Of a stretch of DNA of 10,507 nucleotides, positions 1-6,083 are shown piece by piece; the first letter of the stretch is position 1; the number at the start of each line of letters is the position of its first letter. The notes under the pieces are model-generated. The model saw nothing but the letters and a program-made list of their open reading frames with translations, searched no databases and was not told where the DNA came from. The position numbers and the translations under genes are program-made. The DNA is from Candidatus Gottesmanbacteria bacterium. GTDB taxonomy: Bacteria; Patescibacteriota; Microgenomatia; 2-02-FULL-39-11. The stretch covers positions 1-10,507 of the forward strand of contig JACREK010000013.1 in the NCBI GenBank assembly GCA_016218275.1, in the 5' to 3' direction.

Positions 1-1
1 A

Positions 2-53
2 TGTGATCGCCACCTGTGATCGCCACCTGAAAGGTGAAATAGGTTCGCTACCT
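2..53 (+). repeat. Left REP-type repeat array of the RAYT locus
   Basis: Two tandem copies of a 13-base unit, TGATCGCCACCTG (4-16 and 17-29), probably continuing past the window edge, run into the small hairpin CACCTGAAAGGTG (24-36) and then AGGTTCGCTACCT (41-53). The last two blocks return as reverse complements after the transposase gene (789-801 and 772-784), so the gene is bracketed by about 30-bp inverted repeats with only a four-base middle block unmatched. This is the arrangement expected of REP sequences beside a RAYT gene. Confidence 0.8.
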
Positions 54-54
54 C

Positions 55-83
55 TTGACAAAATCATCTTTTTCCTATATTTT
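55..83 (+). promoter_or_regulatory. Possible leaderless promoter of the transposase gene
   Basis: A perfect -35 box TTGACA (55-60) is followed after 17 bases by TATTTT (78-83), with TATATT (76-81) as an alternative at 15 bases. The expected transcription start is close to the ATG at 90, and no Shine-Dalgarno sequence precedes that ATG, so a leaderless transcript is likely. The -35 box sits directly against the left inverted repeat, so the promoter lies inside the element. Confidence 0.45.
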
Positions 84-89
84 TATGAT

Positions 90-764
90 ATGGCAGGAAG
101 ATATATTCCTTTGGCAACAGGAGAATACTACCATGTCTATAATCGCGGGGTTGCCCGCCAGCCAATTTTTCTTTCTAAAGGGGATTATGAACAGATGCTT
201 CTTACTCTTACCTACTACCGTTTCCGAAAGCCTCCGGTCAGACTCTCCCGCTTCAAAGAGCTTTCAAAAGATAACCAGAAAAACTTCTTGGTAGAACTTG
301 AAAATAAAAATGAGAAGCTCGTTGAATTTATAAGTTTTGTGCTTATACCAAACCATTTTCATCTTCTTTTAAGACAGGAGACAGAAGGTGGAATTTCGAC
401 ATTTACGAGCAAGGCAATAAATAGCTACACCAAGTACTTTAATACGAAACGAGAACGAGTAGGAGCTATTCTGCAGGGTGTCTTTAAGGCCGTCCATGTT
501 GGAAGTTCTGAGCAACTTGTTCATTTAAGTCGGTATATCCATTTAAATCCGCTCGTTTCATTCGTGGTTCGGGAAAAAAATTTTCTTTCGTATCCTTGGT
601 CTTCCCTGCCTGATTATCTTAGAGGTAAGTCGTCTTTGTTTGATCTTGAACCTGTGTTGGGGGAATTTAAGTCTCCAGGGAAATATAAGGAATTTATTTT
701 GGACCAAAAAGATTATGCCCGACGTTTAGATGAGATAAAGCACTTAATGCTTGAAAAGGGATAA
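90..764 (+). CDS. REP-associated tyrosine transposase (RAYT, Y1/HUH family)
   Basis: A 224-residue single-strand DNA transposase of the Y1 (IS200-like) superfamily, REP-associated branch. Seen in the sequence: the N-terminal block GEYYHVYNRGV (11-21), the metal-binding HUH motif as PNHFHLLL (His89 and His91), a catalytic tyrosine candidate in NSYTKYFN (Tyr113 or Tyr116), then LQGVFKA and the RYIHLNP block (148-154). The family nicks and joins single-stranded DNA at hairpins. The ATG at 90 is chosen because the family's conserved N-terminus starts a few residues after it; upstream codons only translate the repeat array. Length is normal for the family and no frame damage is visible. Inverted REP-type arrays flank the gene (2-53 and 772-845), and related palindromes occur elsewhere in the window, so this enzyme may be responsible for their spread. 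That role is inferred. Confidence 0.9.
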   Translation: MAGRYIPLATGEYYHVYNRGVARQPIFLSKGDYEQMLLTLTYYRFRKPPVRLSRFKELSKDNQKNFLVELENKNEKLVEFISFVLIPNHFHLLLRQETEGGISTFTSKAINSYTKYFNTKRERVGAILQGVFKAVHVGSSEQLVHLSRYIHLNPLVSFVVREKNFLSYPWSSLPDYLRGKSSLFDLEPVLGEFKSPGKYKEFILDQKDYARRLDEIKHLMLEKG

Positions 765-771
765 AATGTTC

Positions 772-845
772 AGGTAGCGAACCTGTGCCACCTTTCAGGT
801 GGAATCTAGGGAATCTACAAGGTGGAATCTACAGGTGGAATCTAT
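772..845 (+). repeat. Right REP-type repeat array of the RAYT locus
   Basis: AGGTAGCGAACCT (772-784) and CACCTTTCAGGTG (789-801) are exact reverse complements of blocks at 41-53 and 24-36. Beyond them come about four 12-13-base units of the type AGGTGGAATCTA (797-808, 820-832, 833-844 and a degenerate copy at 808-818). On the opposite strand these read TAGATTCCACCT, closely matching the left unit TGATCGCCACCT. So the two flanks are mirror-image arrays with diverged unit sequences. The array fills the short gap before the 3' end of trxB and could also act as a transcription stop. Confidence 0.75.
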
Positions 846-864
846 TTCTTTGTCAAGGAGTAGT

Positions 865-1806
865 TTACTTATTCTCTTCCATCCATTTATCAGCATCAAG
901 TGCTGCTATACATCCGAAGCCTGCTGCGGTGATGGCTTGTTTATAGCGGTAATCATGCACATCTCCCCCGACAAAGACTCCGGGGACGGAGGTGGCTGAT
1001 CGGTATTTAAGCAGACCATCTTCACCATTTACTTCTTTTCTTGCCACATAACCTTTGGCGTCAAGTTCAATCCCCTTAAATTTATCGGTATTCGGCTTAT
1101 GCCCTATAGCTACAAACACTCCATCCGTTTTTAACTCCTCTTCTTTTCCTGTTTTTGTATCTTTCAATATTACTCCAGTCACATGACTGGTACCCAAATA
1201 TTTTGTCACTTCTTTATTCCATAAAACTTTAATTTTGGGCTCTTTCAAAACTCTGTCCTGCATCGCTTTGGAGGCTCTGAAAGAATCTCTTCGATGTACG
1301 ATAGTAACTGATTTGGCAACTTTTGCAAGTACCAGTGCCTCTTCCATGGCACTATCTCCTCCTCCAACTACTACAGTATCTTTCCCCCGGAAAAAAAATG
1401 CATCACAGACTGCGCATGTTGAAACTCCTTTCCCTCTAAGCTGTATTTCACCCGGGATATTGAGCCAAATGCTGTCAGCGCCTGTTGCTATAATCACCGC
1501 TTTTGCTTCATAAACTCTTCCATCGGCGGTAATTTTGAAGGGACGGGAAGAAAAATCACCTTGGGTAAATTCAGTATTCAAAAACTCAACTCCAAGTCTC
1601 TCTGCCTGTTTTTTCATATTCATCATTAACTCCGGTCCTTGAATACCGTTGGGAAATCCGGGGAAATTTTCAACCAGAGTTGTCAGCATCAACTGCCCGC
1701 CCCAGCGAATGCCTCCTATAAGAAGAGTTTTTCGTCCGGCACGCACCGCATAAATTCCGGCAGTCAGTCCTGCTGGCCCGGAACCGAGAATGATGATGTC
1801 GTACAT
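865..1806 (-). CDS. trxB: Thioredoxin-disulfide reductase
   Basis: A 313-residue flavoenzyme that reduces thioredoxin with NADPH in the cytoplasm. Motifs in order: FAD-binding GSGPAG (8-13), the redox-active CAVC (Cys131, Cys134), the NADPH-binding GGGDSAMEE (148-156) with HRR (171-173) that favours the NADPH phosphate, and the C-terminal FAD block ending GGDV (280-283). Length and domain order are those of a low-molecular-weight TrxR. The active site has Val-Cys-Asp-Ala where most members have Thr-Cys-Asp-Gly, a mild variation. The gene lies 32 bases after trxA on the same strand, so the two probably share a transcript. The ATG at 1806 begins the conserved MYDIIILGSG; no Shine-Dalgarno site is visible. 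Confidence 0.95.
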   Translation of the reverse strand: MYDIIILGSGPAGLTAGIYAVRAGRKTLLIGGIRWGGQLMLTTLVENFPGFPNGIQGPELMMNMKKQAERLGVEFLNTEFTQGDFSSRPFKITADGRVYEAKAVIIATGADSIWLNIPGEIQLRGKGVSTCAVCDAFFFRGKDTVVVGGGDSAMEEALVLAKVAKSVTIVHRRDSFRASKAMQDRVLKEPKIKVLWNKEVTKYLGTSHVTGVILKDTKTGKEEELKTDGVFVAIGHKPNTDKFKGIELDAKGYVARKEVNGEDGLLKYRSATSVPGVFVGGDVHDYRYKQAITAAGFGCIAALDADKWMEENK

Positions 1807-1838
1807 ATTGGATAATTGGTATTTATTGGTTAATTTGA

Positions 1839-2165
1839 TTATTGGGTTATTACTTTATTGAATTCATCCGATAAAGTTTCTTTACTCTGCACCCCAATCA
1901 TCTGTTTTACAACTGCTCCATTTTTAAAAAGCATCAGGGTAGGGATACTCATAATCCCATACTTTGAAGCTGTTTGCGGATTTTCATCTACATTCAGCTT
2001 GGCAATCTTTACTTTTCCATCGTAAACTTTTCCTACTTCTTCAAGGATAGGATTTTGCATCTGGCACGGTCCGCACCAGACAGCCCAGAAATCAACCAGA
2101 ACCAGGATGGTGGATTTTACAACTTCAGCATCAAAAGTTTTATCTGTCACCGTCATTTCTGCCAT
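1839..2165 (-). CDS. trxA: Thioredoxin
   Basis: A 108-residue single-domain thioredoxin, the cytoplasmic dithiol carrier reduced by the neighbouring reductase. The active site is WCGPC (30-34, Cys31 and Cys34) after the strand VLVDFWA, and the cis-proline loop is SIPT (Pro75). There is no signal peptide or membrane segment. The ATG at 2165 gives the usual family length and has no Shine-Dalgarno sequence; a -10-like TAAAAT lies a few bases upstream. The gene leads a trxA-trxB pair. The reduced pool could supply the CcdA-like membrane protein encoded at 8532, which is an inference from family roles. Confidence 0.95.
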   Translation of the reverse strand: MAEMTVTDKTFDAEVVKSTILVLVDFWAVWCGPCQMQNPILEEVGKVYDGKVKIAKLNVDENPQTASKYGIMSIPTLMLFKNGAVVKQMIGVQSKETLSDEFNKVITQ

Positions 2166-2174
2166 AATGAAACA

Positions 2175-2203
2175 ATTTTATCAAAATATTTTTCTTCTGA
2201 AAA
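2175..2203 (-). promoter_or_regulatory. Possible promoter for trxA-trxB
   Basis: On the minus strand TTTTCA (2198-2203) precedes TAAAAT (2175-2180) by 17 bases. The expected start falls only a few bases before the trxA ATG, which would make the mRNA nearly leaderless and fits the lack of a ribosome-binding site. The -35 box matches consensus at only four of six positions. Confidence 0.35.
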
Positions 2204-2249
2204 GATGCAGTTTACGATTCTTTACCCCTTTCTTCTCCAAATCGCATAT

Positions 2250-2351
2250 TCATCTACTAGATCTTTTATACTCCAGTCGTTTCTTGAGAAGATTTTCTTT
2301 ATAGCCACCTTCTCTACGATGTTTTTCCTCAACGGCATTGATTTGACGATC
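2250..2351 (-). other. Out-of-frame C-terminal tail of the four helix bundle gene
   Basis: Reading the minus strand one base out of step with the upstream ORF gives 33 codons without a stop, starting DRQINAVEEKH, continuing RREGGYKENLLKKRLEYK and ending at TGA (2250-2252). The charged helical character and the GGY...LLKKRLEY pattern resemble the C-terminal region of four helix bundle proteins. This suggests that the reading frame originally ran on to 2250 and that one base was inserted near 2350. A sequencing error or a +1 slip at the GCT TGA T stop context are alternatives. Confidence 0.6.
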
Positions 2352-2667
2352 AAGCAAGTAACCGCTTCTGGTCATCTTTACTCCAGCGAGGTAATTTTTC
2401 AAGACGGAGAATATCCTCAAAATCTTCTAAGGCTTCCATACTAGATGATTTAGCCACATCATAAAGATTAAGTTTACGAGATAAGCTTCTTTCTGACGAC
2501 CCTTCGACAATATTTTGCTTGTACGAGCGAAGTGCTTGTTTTATTTGATCCCGCTGACGGCTATCCTCAATCCTCCGATAATATCTTGGAACAAAATCCC
2601 AACCCAGATCAAAGGATAGTTTGGCTAGTCTATAGCTTATCAACTGTTTGTATCCTGCCTCAGCCAT
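2350..2667 (-). CDS. Four helix bundle protein (S23 / 23S rRNA intervening-sequence family), probably frameshifted
   Basis: A 105-residue helical protein with the family pattern: an N-terminal LISYRLAKLSFDL helix, then IKQALRSYKQNIVEGSSERS, then LYDVAKSSSMEALEDFEDIL. Members are small bundles, often encoded in rRNA intervening sequences or as stand-alone genes; their cellular role is not settled. The frame stops at TGA (2350-2352), but a further 33 codons of family-like sequence follow in the +1 frame down to 2250, so the product may be truncated or the gene a recent pseudogene. The ATG at 2667 is fixed by an in-frame TGA a few codons upstream. TATGAT (2676-2681, minus strand) could be a -10 box giving a leaderless mRNA. 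There is no evident link to the copper genes. Confidence 0.8.
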   Translation of the reverse strand: MAEAGYKQLISYRLAKLSFDLGWDFVPRYYRRIEDSRQRDQIKQALRSYKQNIVEGSSERSLSRKLNLYDVAKSSSMEALEDFEDILRLEKLPRWSKDDQKRLLA

Positions 2668-2821
2668 ATAAAATAATCATAACATTTATTTTCATCTCCT
2701 TCTGCTTCCTCTATTTCTTCTACTCCTTCTAATCCTCCCAGTTTTCATTTTGAAATGGGCATTCGTCACTTCTCTCCCCCCTCAAGAAAGAAAATAATCT
2801 TCCCCTTTTTATTTTTCCTAT
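2668..2821. other. Divergent intergenic region, pyrimidine-rich on the plus strand
   Basis: This gap separates the minus-strand four helix bundle gene from the plus-strand copper operon. From about 2688 to 2735 the plus strand is almost all C and T in TTCTNCT-like runs, so the minus strand is GA-rich. I see no gene, tRNA or convincing terminator in it. It should contain the promoter of the minus-strand gene. Confidence 0.5.
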
Positions 2822-2850
2822 TTGCTTTTTTATCTTTAATATTTTATATT
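2822..2850 (+). promoter_or_regulatory. Promoter of the csoR-cupredoxin-copA operon
   Basis: TTGCTT (2822-2827) and TATATT (2845-2850) are 17 bases apart. The -10 box and what follows it, TATATTATATCTATCCCC, match the second copper promoter at 7638 (TATACTATATCTATCCCC) at all but one position. The operator begins six bases after the -10 box in both cases, so the transcription start lies within it. Confidence 0.6.
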
Positions 2851-2856
2851 ATATCT

Positions 2857-2873
2857 ATCCCCCCAGGGGGGAT
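2857..2873. promoter_or_regulatory. CsoR-type copper operator, site 1
   Basis: ATCCCCCCAGGGGGGAT is a perfect 17-bp palindrome around a central A. G/C-tract palindromes flanked by AT are the known operator type for CsoR-family repressors. It covers the expected transcription start and lies ten bases before the csoR ATG, which implies autorepression released by Cu(I). Confidence 0.8.
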
Positions 2874-2882
2874 CGGGAGAAA

Positions 2883-3158
2883 ATGCAAAATTCAAAATTA
2901 ACAGATAAATCAAAGATTATCAGACGTCTGAGAATTGCCGAGGGACATCTGAAAAAGGTGCGGGAAATGCTTGAAAAAGATGCTTACTGCATAGATGTTC
3001 TCCATCAATCCCAAGCAGTCCAAGCGGCTATTCGCGAAATCGATTCTTTGATTCTTAACAATCACCTCAATACCTGTGTGGTAGATGCTATAAAAAAAGG
3101 CAGGGATAAAGAAGTGATAGAAGAAATCATGGCGGTGTTTAAGAAAAGCAGGAGATAA
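2883..3158 (+). CDS. csoR: Copper-sensing transcriptional repressor of the CsoR family
   Basis: A 91-residue all-helical repressor of the CsoR/RcnR/FrmR family that releases operator DNA when it binds metal. The Cu(I) ligand set is complete and in register with the characterised CsoR proteins: Cys36 in AYCIDVL, then His61 and Cys65 in HLNTC. Conserved RLRIAEGHLKKV (15-26) and QSQAVQAAI (42-50) are present. The Cys-His-Cys set argues for copper rather than nickel/cobalt (RcnR) or formaldehyde (FrmR). It is the first gene of a tight operon with a cupredoxin and copA, behind a perfect CsoR-type palindrome. A second matching operator at 7650 suggests it also acts there. A weak GGGAGA lies just before the ATG. 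Confidence 0.93.
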   Translation: MQNSKLTDKSKIIRRLRIAEGHLKKVREMLEKDAYCIDVLHQSQAVQAAIREIDSLILNNHLNTCVVDAIKKGRDKEVIEEIMAVFKKSRR

Positions 3159-3159
3159 T

Positions 3160-3519
3160 ATGCCAATCGACAAAATAATAGTCTCTGTAATCGGAATATT
3201 AGGAATTCTTTTCACCTACTTATATTTCTTCGGCAAAAAGGAGGAAGCCGTTGAGGCAAAAGGTTCTCTTGACATTACAGTTGAAGGCGGCTATCAACCT
3301 TCTCAAATCGTTATTCCGGCAAACACCCCGATGACCCTAAATTTCACTCGCCTAGACAGCAATCCTTGTCTTGAGGAGTTGGTCATGCCGGAATTTAAAA
3401 TCAAAAGAACATTGCCCCTAAATGAAAAAATAAGCATCAAAATTAAGCCGCAAAAAACAGGCAGTTTCCCCTTCTCTTGCGGGATGAACATGTTTCATGG
3501 GAAGATTATAGTGAAATGA
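3160..3519 (+). CDS. Membrane-anchored cupredoxin-domain protein
   Basis: A 119-residue protein with one N-terminal hydrophobic segment (about 5-24) and a cupredoxin-like beta domain from about 36 to the end. Likely copper ligands are Cys70 (in SNPCLEEL), Cys107, Met109 or Met111, and His113 in the C-terminal loop CGMNMFHG. The domain would face outside the membrane. It resembles the C-terminal domain of the SafE fusion encoded at 6500-7561, which ends CGMGMYRGNIKV, so the two are probably paralogous. The ATG follows the csoR stop by one base, with GGAG (3151-3154) five bases upstream, and the stop overlaps the copA start as ATGA, implying coupled translation. A copper-binding role beside the exporter is inferred. 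Confidence 0.85.
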   Translation: MPIDKIIVSVIGILGILFTYLYFFGKKEEAVEAKGSLDITVEGGYQPSQIVIPANTPMTLNFTRLDSNPCLEELVMPEFKIKRTLPLNEKISIKIKPQKTGSFPFSCGMNMFHGKIIVK

Positions 3520-6083
3520 AAACTCTTTCCTTCCCCATCGCCGGCATGCATTGTGCTTCATGTGCAGGGAATATTGAAAAAAAACTCAAAAAGATTCCCG
3601 GTATAACAAAAGCTTCAGTCAATTATGCCGCCGAAAAAGGATACGTAGAATGTGACGAGAAAGTCAGCAATACTGATATCAAAGATGCTGTTTCATCTTT
3701 GGGATATACCGCTTATTTTTCAGAAAGCGGCAAAAACACCTCGGGTGGTAGCAACCGATTAAGACACCTGGAAGGTGGCCGAATGGACTCCTTCCAGGTG
3801 GAGGAATCAAAGAATCCCGATGAACTTAAACTCAAAGAACTGGCAACACTTAAAACCAAAATCATCATTTCCGCTATTCTCTCTACTCTTATATTTTTCG
3901 GCAGCTTTCCTGAATGGTTTAATCCAATTTTCAATTTTCAATTTTCAATTTTCAATTTATTATCTAATCCCTACACCCTATTTCTCCTCGCTACTCCTGT
4001 TCAATTTTGGGCCGGATTTGAGTTTTATAAAAATACCATTCCGGCTCTTAAGAATCGCACTGCCGGCATGGATACTCTTATCGCAATTGGCACATCTGCT
4101 GCCTTTCTTTTTTCAGTTCTTACCGCTTTTTTCCCGCAGAAACTTCAGCAGTTCGGCGTACAACCCGCTACTTATTTTGATACCTCAAGTGTCATCATCA
4201 CTTTAATTCTTTTAGGCAGATTTTTGGAGGCAAGAGCCAAACTTCATACCTCAGATGCGATAAAGAAACTCCTTTCATTGCAAGCTAAAACAGCTCGGGT
4301 TTTGCGATATCCCAAAACCCCTGGGGTTCCCTACTACGCTCAACCCCAGGGGTTGAAGCTACAGGAATTAGACATCCCAATTGACCAAGTCCAAAAAGGC
4401 GATATCATCAGGGTTCGTCCCGGAGAAAAAATTCCGGTCGATGGAATAATTATTGATGGTTCGACTTCAATTGATGAATCCATGGTAACAGGTGAATCTA
4501 TGCCTGTTGAGAAGAAGAAGGACAGCCGGGTCTATGGGGCAACGATAAATAAAACCGGCTCATTTCTTTTTCAGGCAGATAAAGTAGGAGCAGAAACTCT
4601 CCTCTCCCAAATTATTAAATTAGTCGAGGAAGCACAAGGCAGTAAAGCCCCAATCCAAAGGCTTGCTGATATCATTTCCTCATATTTTGTCCCAGCCGTC
4701 CTGATGCTCTCAATTGCCACTTTTATTCTCTGGTATGATTTTGGGCCCGCGCCTGTTTTTTCTTTTGCTTTTGTAAATCTGATTGCTGTTCTTATCATCG
4801 CTTGTCCCTGTGCTTTGGGACTGGCAACGCCAACCGCTATCATGGTAGGTACGGGCTTAGGAGCGCAGAACGGGATATTGATAAAAGACGCAGAGAGTCT
4901 GGAAATTGCCGGAAAAATAAAAGCGGTCATGTTTGATAAAACCGGCACATTGACAGCCGGACATCCGCAAGTAACTGACTTTTCTTTTATGCCTGCCCCG
5001 AGTAGCGTCGAGGGGGATAAGCTTGAAGAGTTAGGCGATAAACTAAAACTTCATAAACCAAAAGATGTTTCTTATGAAGACTATATTCTTTCTTTAGTCT
5101 ATTCCTTAGAAAAACACTCAGAGCATTCTCTCTCAGGGGCTATCAATGAGTTTATTGAAAATCTACCTCACCCCAACCCTCTCCTTGTAGGAGAGGGAAA
5201 TTGGGTGAGGTCTTATGAAATAAAAGACATCCAAGCCATTGAAGGTCACGGTATTAAAGGAGTGGTGAAGACACCTCGGATGGTGTCCCAAAGGGTTTAC
5301 CCTGGAAGGGACTCCTCCGAGGTGGAGGAAACAGAGATATTGGTTGGCAACAAAAAATTGATGGAGAAAGAGAAAATTATGCGCTGTGCTGAACTCGATA
5401 AAAAAGGAGAATTGTGGGCGCAGGAAGCAAAAACATTAGCTTATGTAGCGGTTGATGGAAAAAATGTAGCTCTATTTGCTATCGCCGATACACTAAAACC
5501 GGATGCCAAAGAAGCGGTTTTACAACTTAAACAGATGGGAATTGCTGCTTATATGATAACAGGAGACAATCAACAAACCGCCGCCGCCATAGGGAAACTT
5601 GCAGGGATAGATAGTGATAAAATTTTTGCCGAAGTCCTGCCGCAGGAAAAGGAAAAAATTGTGCAAGAATTAAAGAGTGAAGCAGACAGTAAGAAAATTA
5701 CTACTGCGAGCTCTAAAACCATTGCCTTCGTCGGCGATGGTATCAACGATGCTCCGGCTCTGGCTTCTGCCGATGTAGGAATTGCCATGGGACAGGGCAC
5801 GGATATTGCTATCGAAGCTGCCTCAATTGCACTTCTTAACCGCAACCTTACCGCTGTTCCTGCCGCTATCAATCTTTCCAAAAAAACCATGCGCACCATC
5901 AAAGAAAATCTTGTTTGGGCTTTTGGCTATAATGTGATTCTAATTCCGGTTGCCATGGGTATTCTCTATCCTTTCACCGGCTGGCTTTTAAATCCGGCTC
6001 TTGCCGCCTTTGCCATGGCCGCCTCATCCATATCGGTGGTCGGTAACTCTTTAAGACTAAAAGGGTTTAAATTGAAGATTTAA
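3516..6083 (+). CDS. copA: Cu(I)-exporting P-type ATPase with several in-frame palindromic inserts
   Basis: An 855-residue P1B-1 ATPase that pumps Cu(I) out of the cytoplasm. In order: an HMA metal-binding domain with GMHCASC (Cys13, Cys16), actuator TGES (325-328), transmembrane CPC (430-432), phosphorylated Asp474 in DKTGT, TGDN (682-685), GDGIND (740-745), and the Cu(I)-specific YN (805-806) and MAASS (834-838). The start at 3516 overlaps the cupredoxin stop; the frame's upstream codons just reread that gene. Extra stretches not expected in CopA map to palindromic DNA: about residues 74-97, 265-283, 493-501, 551-566 and 585-606, plus a heptanucleotide repeat at 137-149. All keep the frame and lie in linkers or surface loops, so the enzyme is probably active. 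The usual SEHP motif reads SEHS (Ser538), which is unusual. Regulation by CsoR is expected. Confidence 0.95.
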   Translation: MKTLSFPIAGMHCASCAGNIEKKLKKIPGITKASVNYAAEKGYVECDEKVSNTDIKDAVSSLGYTAYFSESGKNTSGGSNRLRHLEGGRMDSFQVEESKNPDELKLKELATLKTKIIISAILSTLIFFGSFPEWFNPIFNFQFSIFNLLSNPYTLFLLATPVQFWAGFEFYKNTIPALKNRTAGMDTLIAIGTSAAFLFSVLTAFFPQKLQQFGVQPATYFDTSSVIITLILLGRFLEARAKLHTSDAIKKLLSLQAKTARVLRYPKTPGVPYYAQPQGLKLQELDIPIDQVQKGDIIRVRPGEKIPVDGIIIDGSTSIDESMVTGESMPVEKKKDSRVYGATINKTGSFLFQADKVGAETLLSQIIKLVEEAQGSKAPIQRLADIISSYFVPAVLMLSIATFILWYDFGPAPVFSFAFVNLIAVLIIACPCALGLATPTAIMVGTGLGAQNGILIKDAESLEIAGKIKAVMFDKTGTLTAGHPQVTDFSFMPAPSSVEGDKLEELGDKLKLHKPKDVSYEDYILSLVYSLEKHSEHSLSGAINEFIENLPHPNPLLVGEGNWVRSYEIKDIQAIEGHGIKGVVKTPRMVSQRVYPGRDSSEVEETEILVGNKKLMEKEKIMRCAELDKKGELWAQEAKTLAYVAVDGKNVALFAIADTLKPDAKEAVLQLKQMGIAAYMITGDNQQTAAAIGKLAGIDSDKIFAEVLPQEKEKIVQELKSEADSKKITTASSKTIAFVGDGINDAPALASADVGIAMGQGTDIAIEAASIALLNRNLTAVPAAINLSKKTMRTIKENLVWAFGYNVILIPVAMGILYPFTGWLLNPALAAFAMAASSISVVGNSLRLKGFKLKI
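3736..3810 (+). repeat. In-frame REP-type palindrome in copA, element A
   Basis: CACCTGGAAGG (3765-3775) pairs with CCTTCCAGGTG (3790-3800) across a 14-base loop, followed by GTGGAGGAATC. A partial left arm of a related type, CACCTCGGGTGG, precedes it (3737-3748). The left arm extends to CACCTGGAAGGTG, one base different from the 13-mer flanking the transposase. The same element occurs between genes at 8396-8442. It encodes residues about 74-97 in the linker between the metal-binding domain and the first membrane helix. Confidence 0.8.
3925..3959 (+). repeat. Tandem heptanucleotide repeat within copA
   Basis: Five copies of CAATTTT run in tandem, the last ending in A instead of T. The seven-base period is not a multiple of three, so the codon phase rotates and the peptide is PIFNFQFSIFN, just before the second membrane helix. 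Gain or loss of one unit would shift the frame. Confidence 0.85.
4316..4354 (+). repeat. In-frame palindrome in copA, element B
   Basis: AACCCCTGGGGTT (4316-4328) and AACCCCAGGGGTT (4342-4354) are exact reverse complements around a 13-base loop. Each arm is also nearly self-complementary. The insert encodes about residues 265-283 (YPKTPGVPYYAQPQG) in the actuator domain, between KTARVLR and LDIPIDQV, where CopA proteins normally have only a short turn. Confidence 0.8.
4991..5016 (+). repeat. Small in-frame palindrome in copA, element C
   Basis: CCCCGA (4996-5001) pairs with TCG-A-GGGG (5008-5015) with one bulged base. The stretch encodes PAPSSVEGD shortly after the phosphorylation site, in the nucleotide-binding domain. 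Peptides of the SSVEG kind are commonly left by short palindromic repeats in this sort of genome. It is weaker than the other elements. Confidence 0.5.
5165..5211 (+). repeat. In-frame palindrome in copA, element D
   Basis: The outer arms ACCTCACCC-C-AA (5165-5176) and TTGGGTGAGGT (5201-5211) pair with one bulge. The inner arms CCCTCTCC (5177-5184) and GGAGAGGG (5190-5197) pair perfectly around a five-base loop. The peptide PHPNPLLVGEG is the familiar translation of a palindrome that is widespread in bacterial genomes. It lies at residues about 551-566 of the nucleotide-binding domain and belongs to a different sequence family from the CACCTGG elements. Confidence 0.8.
5271..5330 (+). repeat. 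In-frame REP-type palindrome in copA, element E
   Basis: CACCTCGGA (5272-5280) pairs with TCCGAGGTG (5316-5324). GTCCC/GGGAC (5285-5289/5308-5312) and AGGGT/ACCCT (5292-5296/5299-5303) nest inside. The tail GGTGGAGGAA is the same as in element A and the intergenic copies. It encodes about residues 585-606 between GHGIKGVV and EILVGN, which are nearly adjacent in ordinary CopA proteins. Confidence 0.8.

Noticed and set aside
3..89. Upstream extension of the transposase reading frame
   Set aside because: It translates the repeat array and promoter; the conserved family N-terminus begins just after the ATG at 90.
797..845. Short direct repeats that might suggest a CRISPR array
   Set aside because: Units are only 12-13 bases and nearly contiguous, without spacers, and they mirror the other flank of the transposase gene.
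799..999. Plus-strand open frame over the end of trxB
   Set aside because: It is antisense to a clear gene, with a low-complexity product.
2350..2352. UGA read as glycine, as in some Patescibacteria
   Set aside because: The cupredoxin gene ends at TGA exactly where copA starts, conserved genes contain no internal TGA, and reading through here does not restore the family tail because the frame is wrong.
1974..2444. Plus-strand open frame across trxA and the four helix bundle gene
   Set aside because: It opposes two recognisable proteins and has no family features.
4571..4948. Minus-strand open frame inside copA
   Set aside because: Shadow of the ATPase coding frame, overlapping its CPC and DKTGT motifs.
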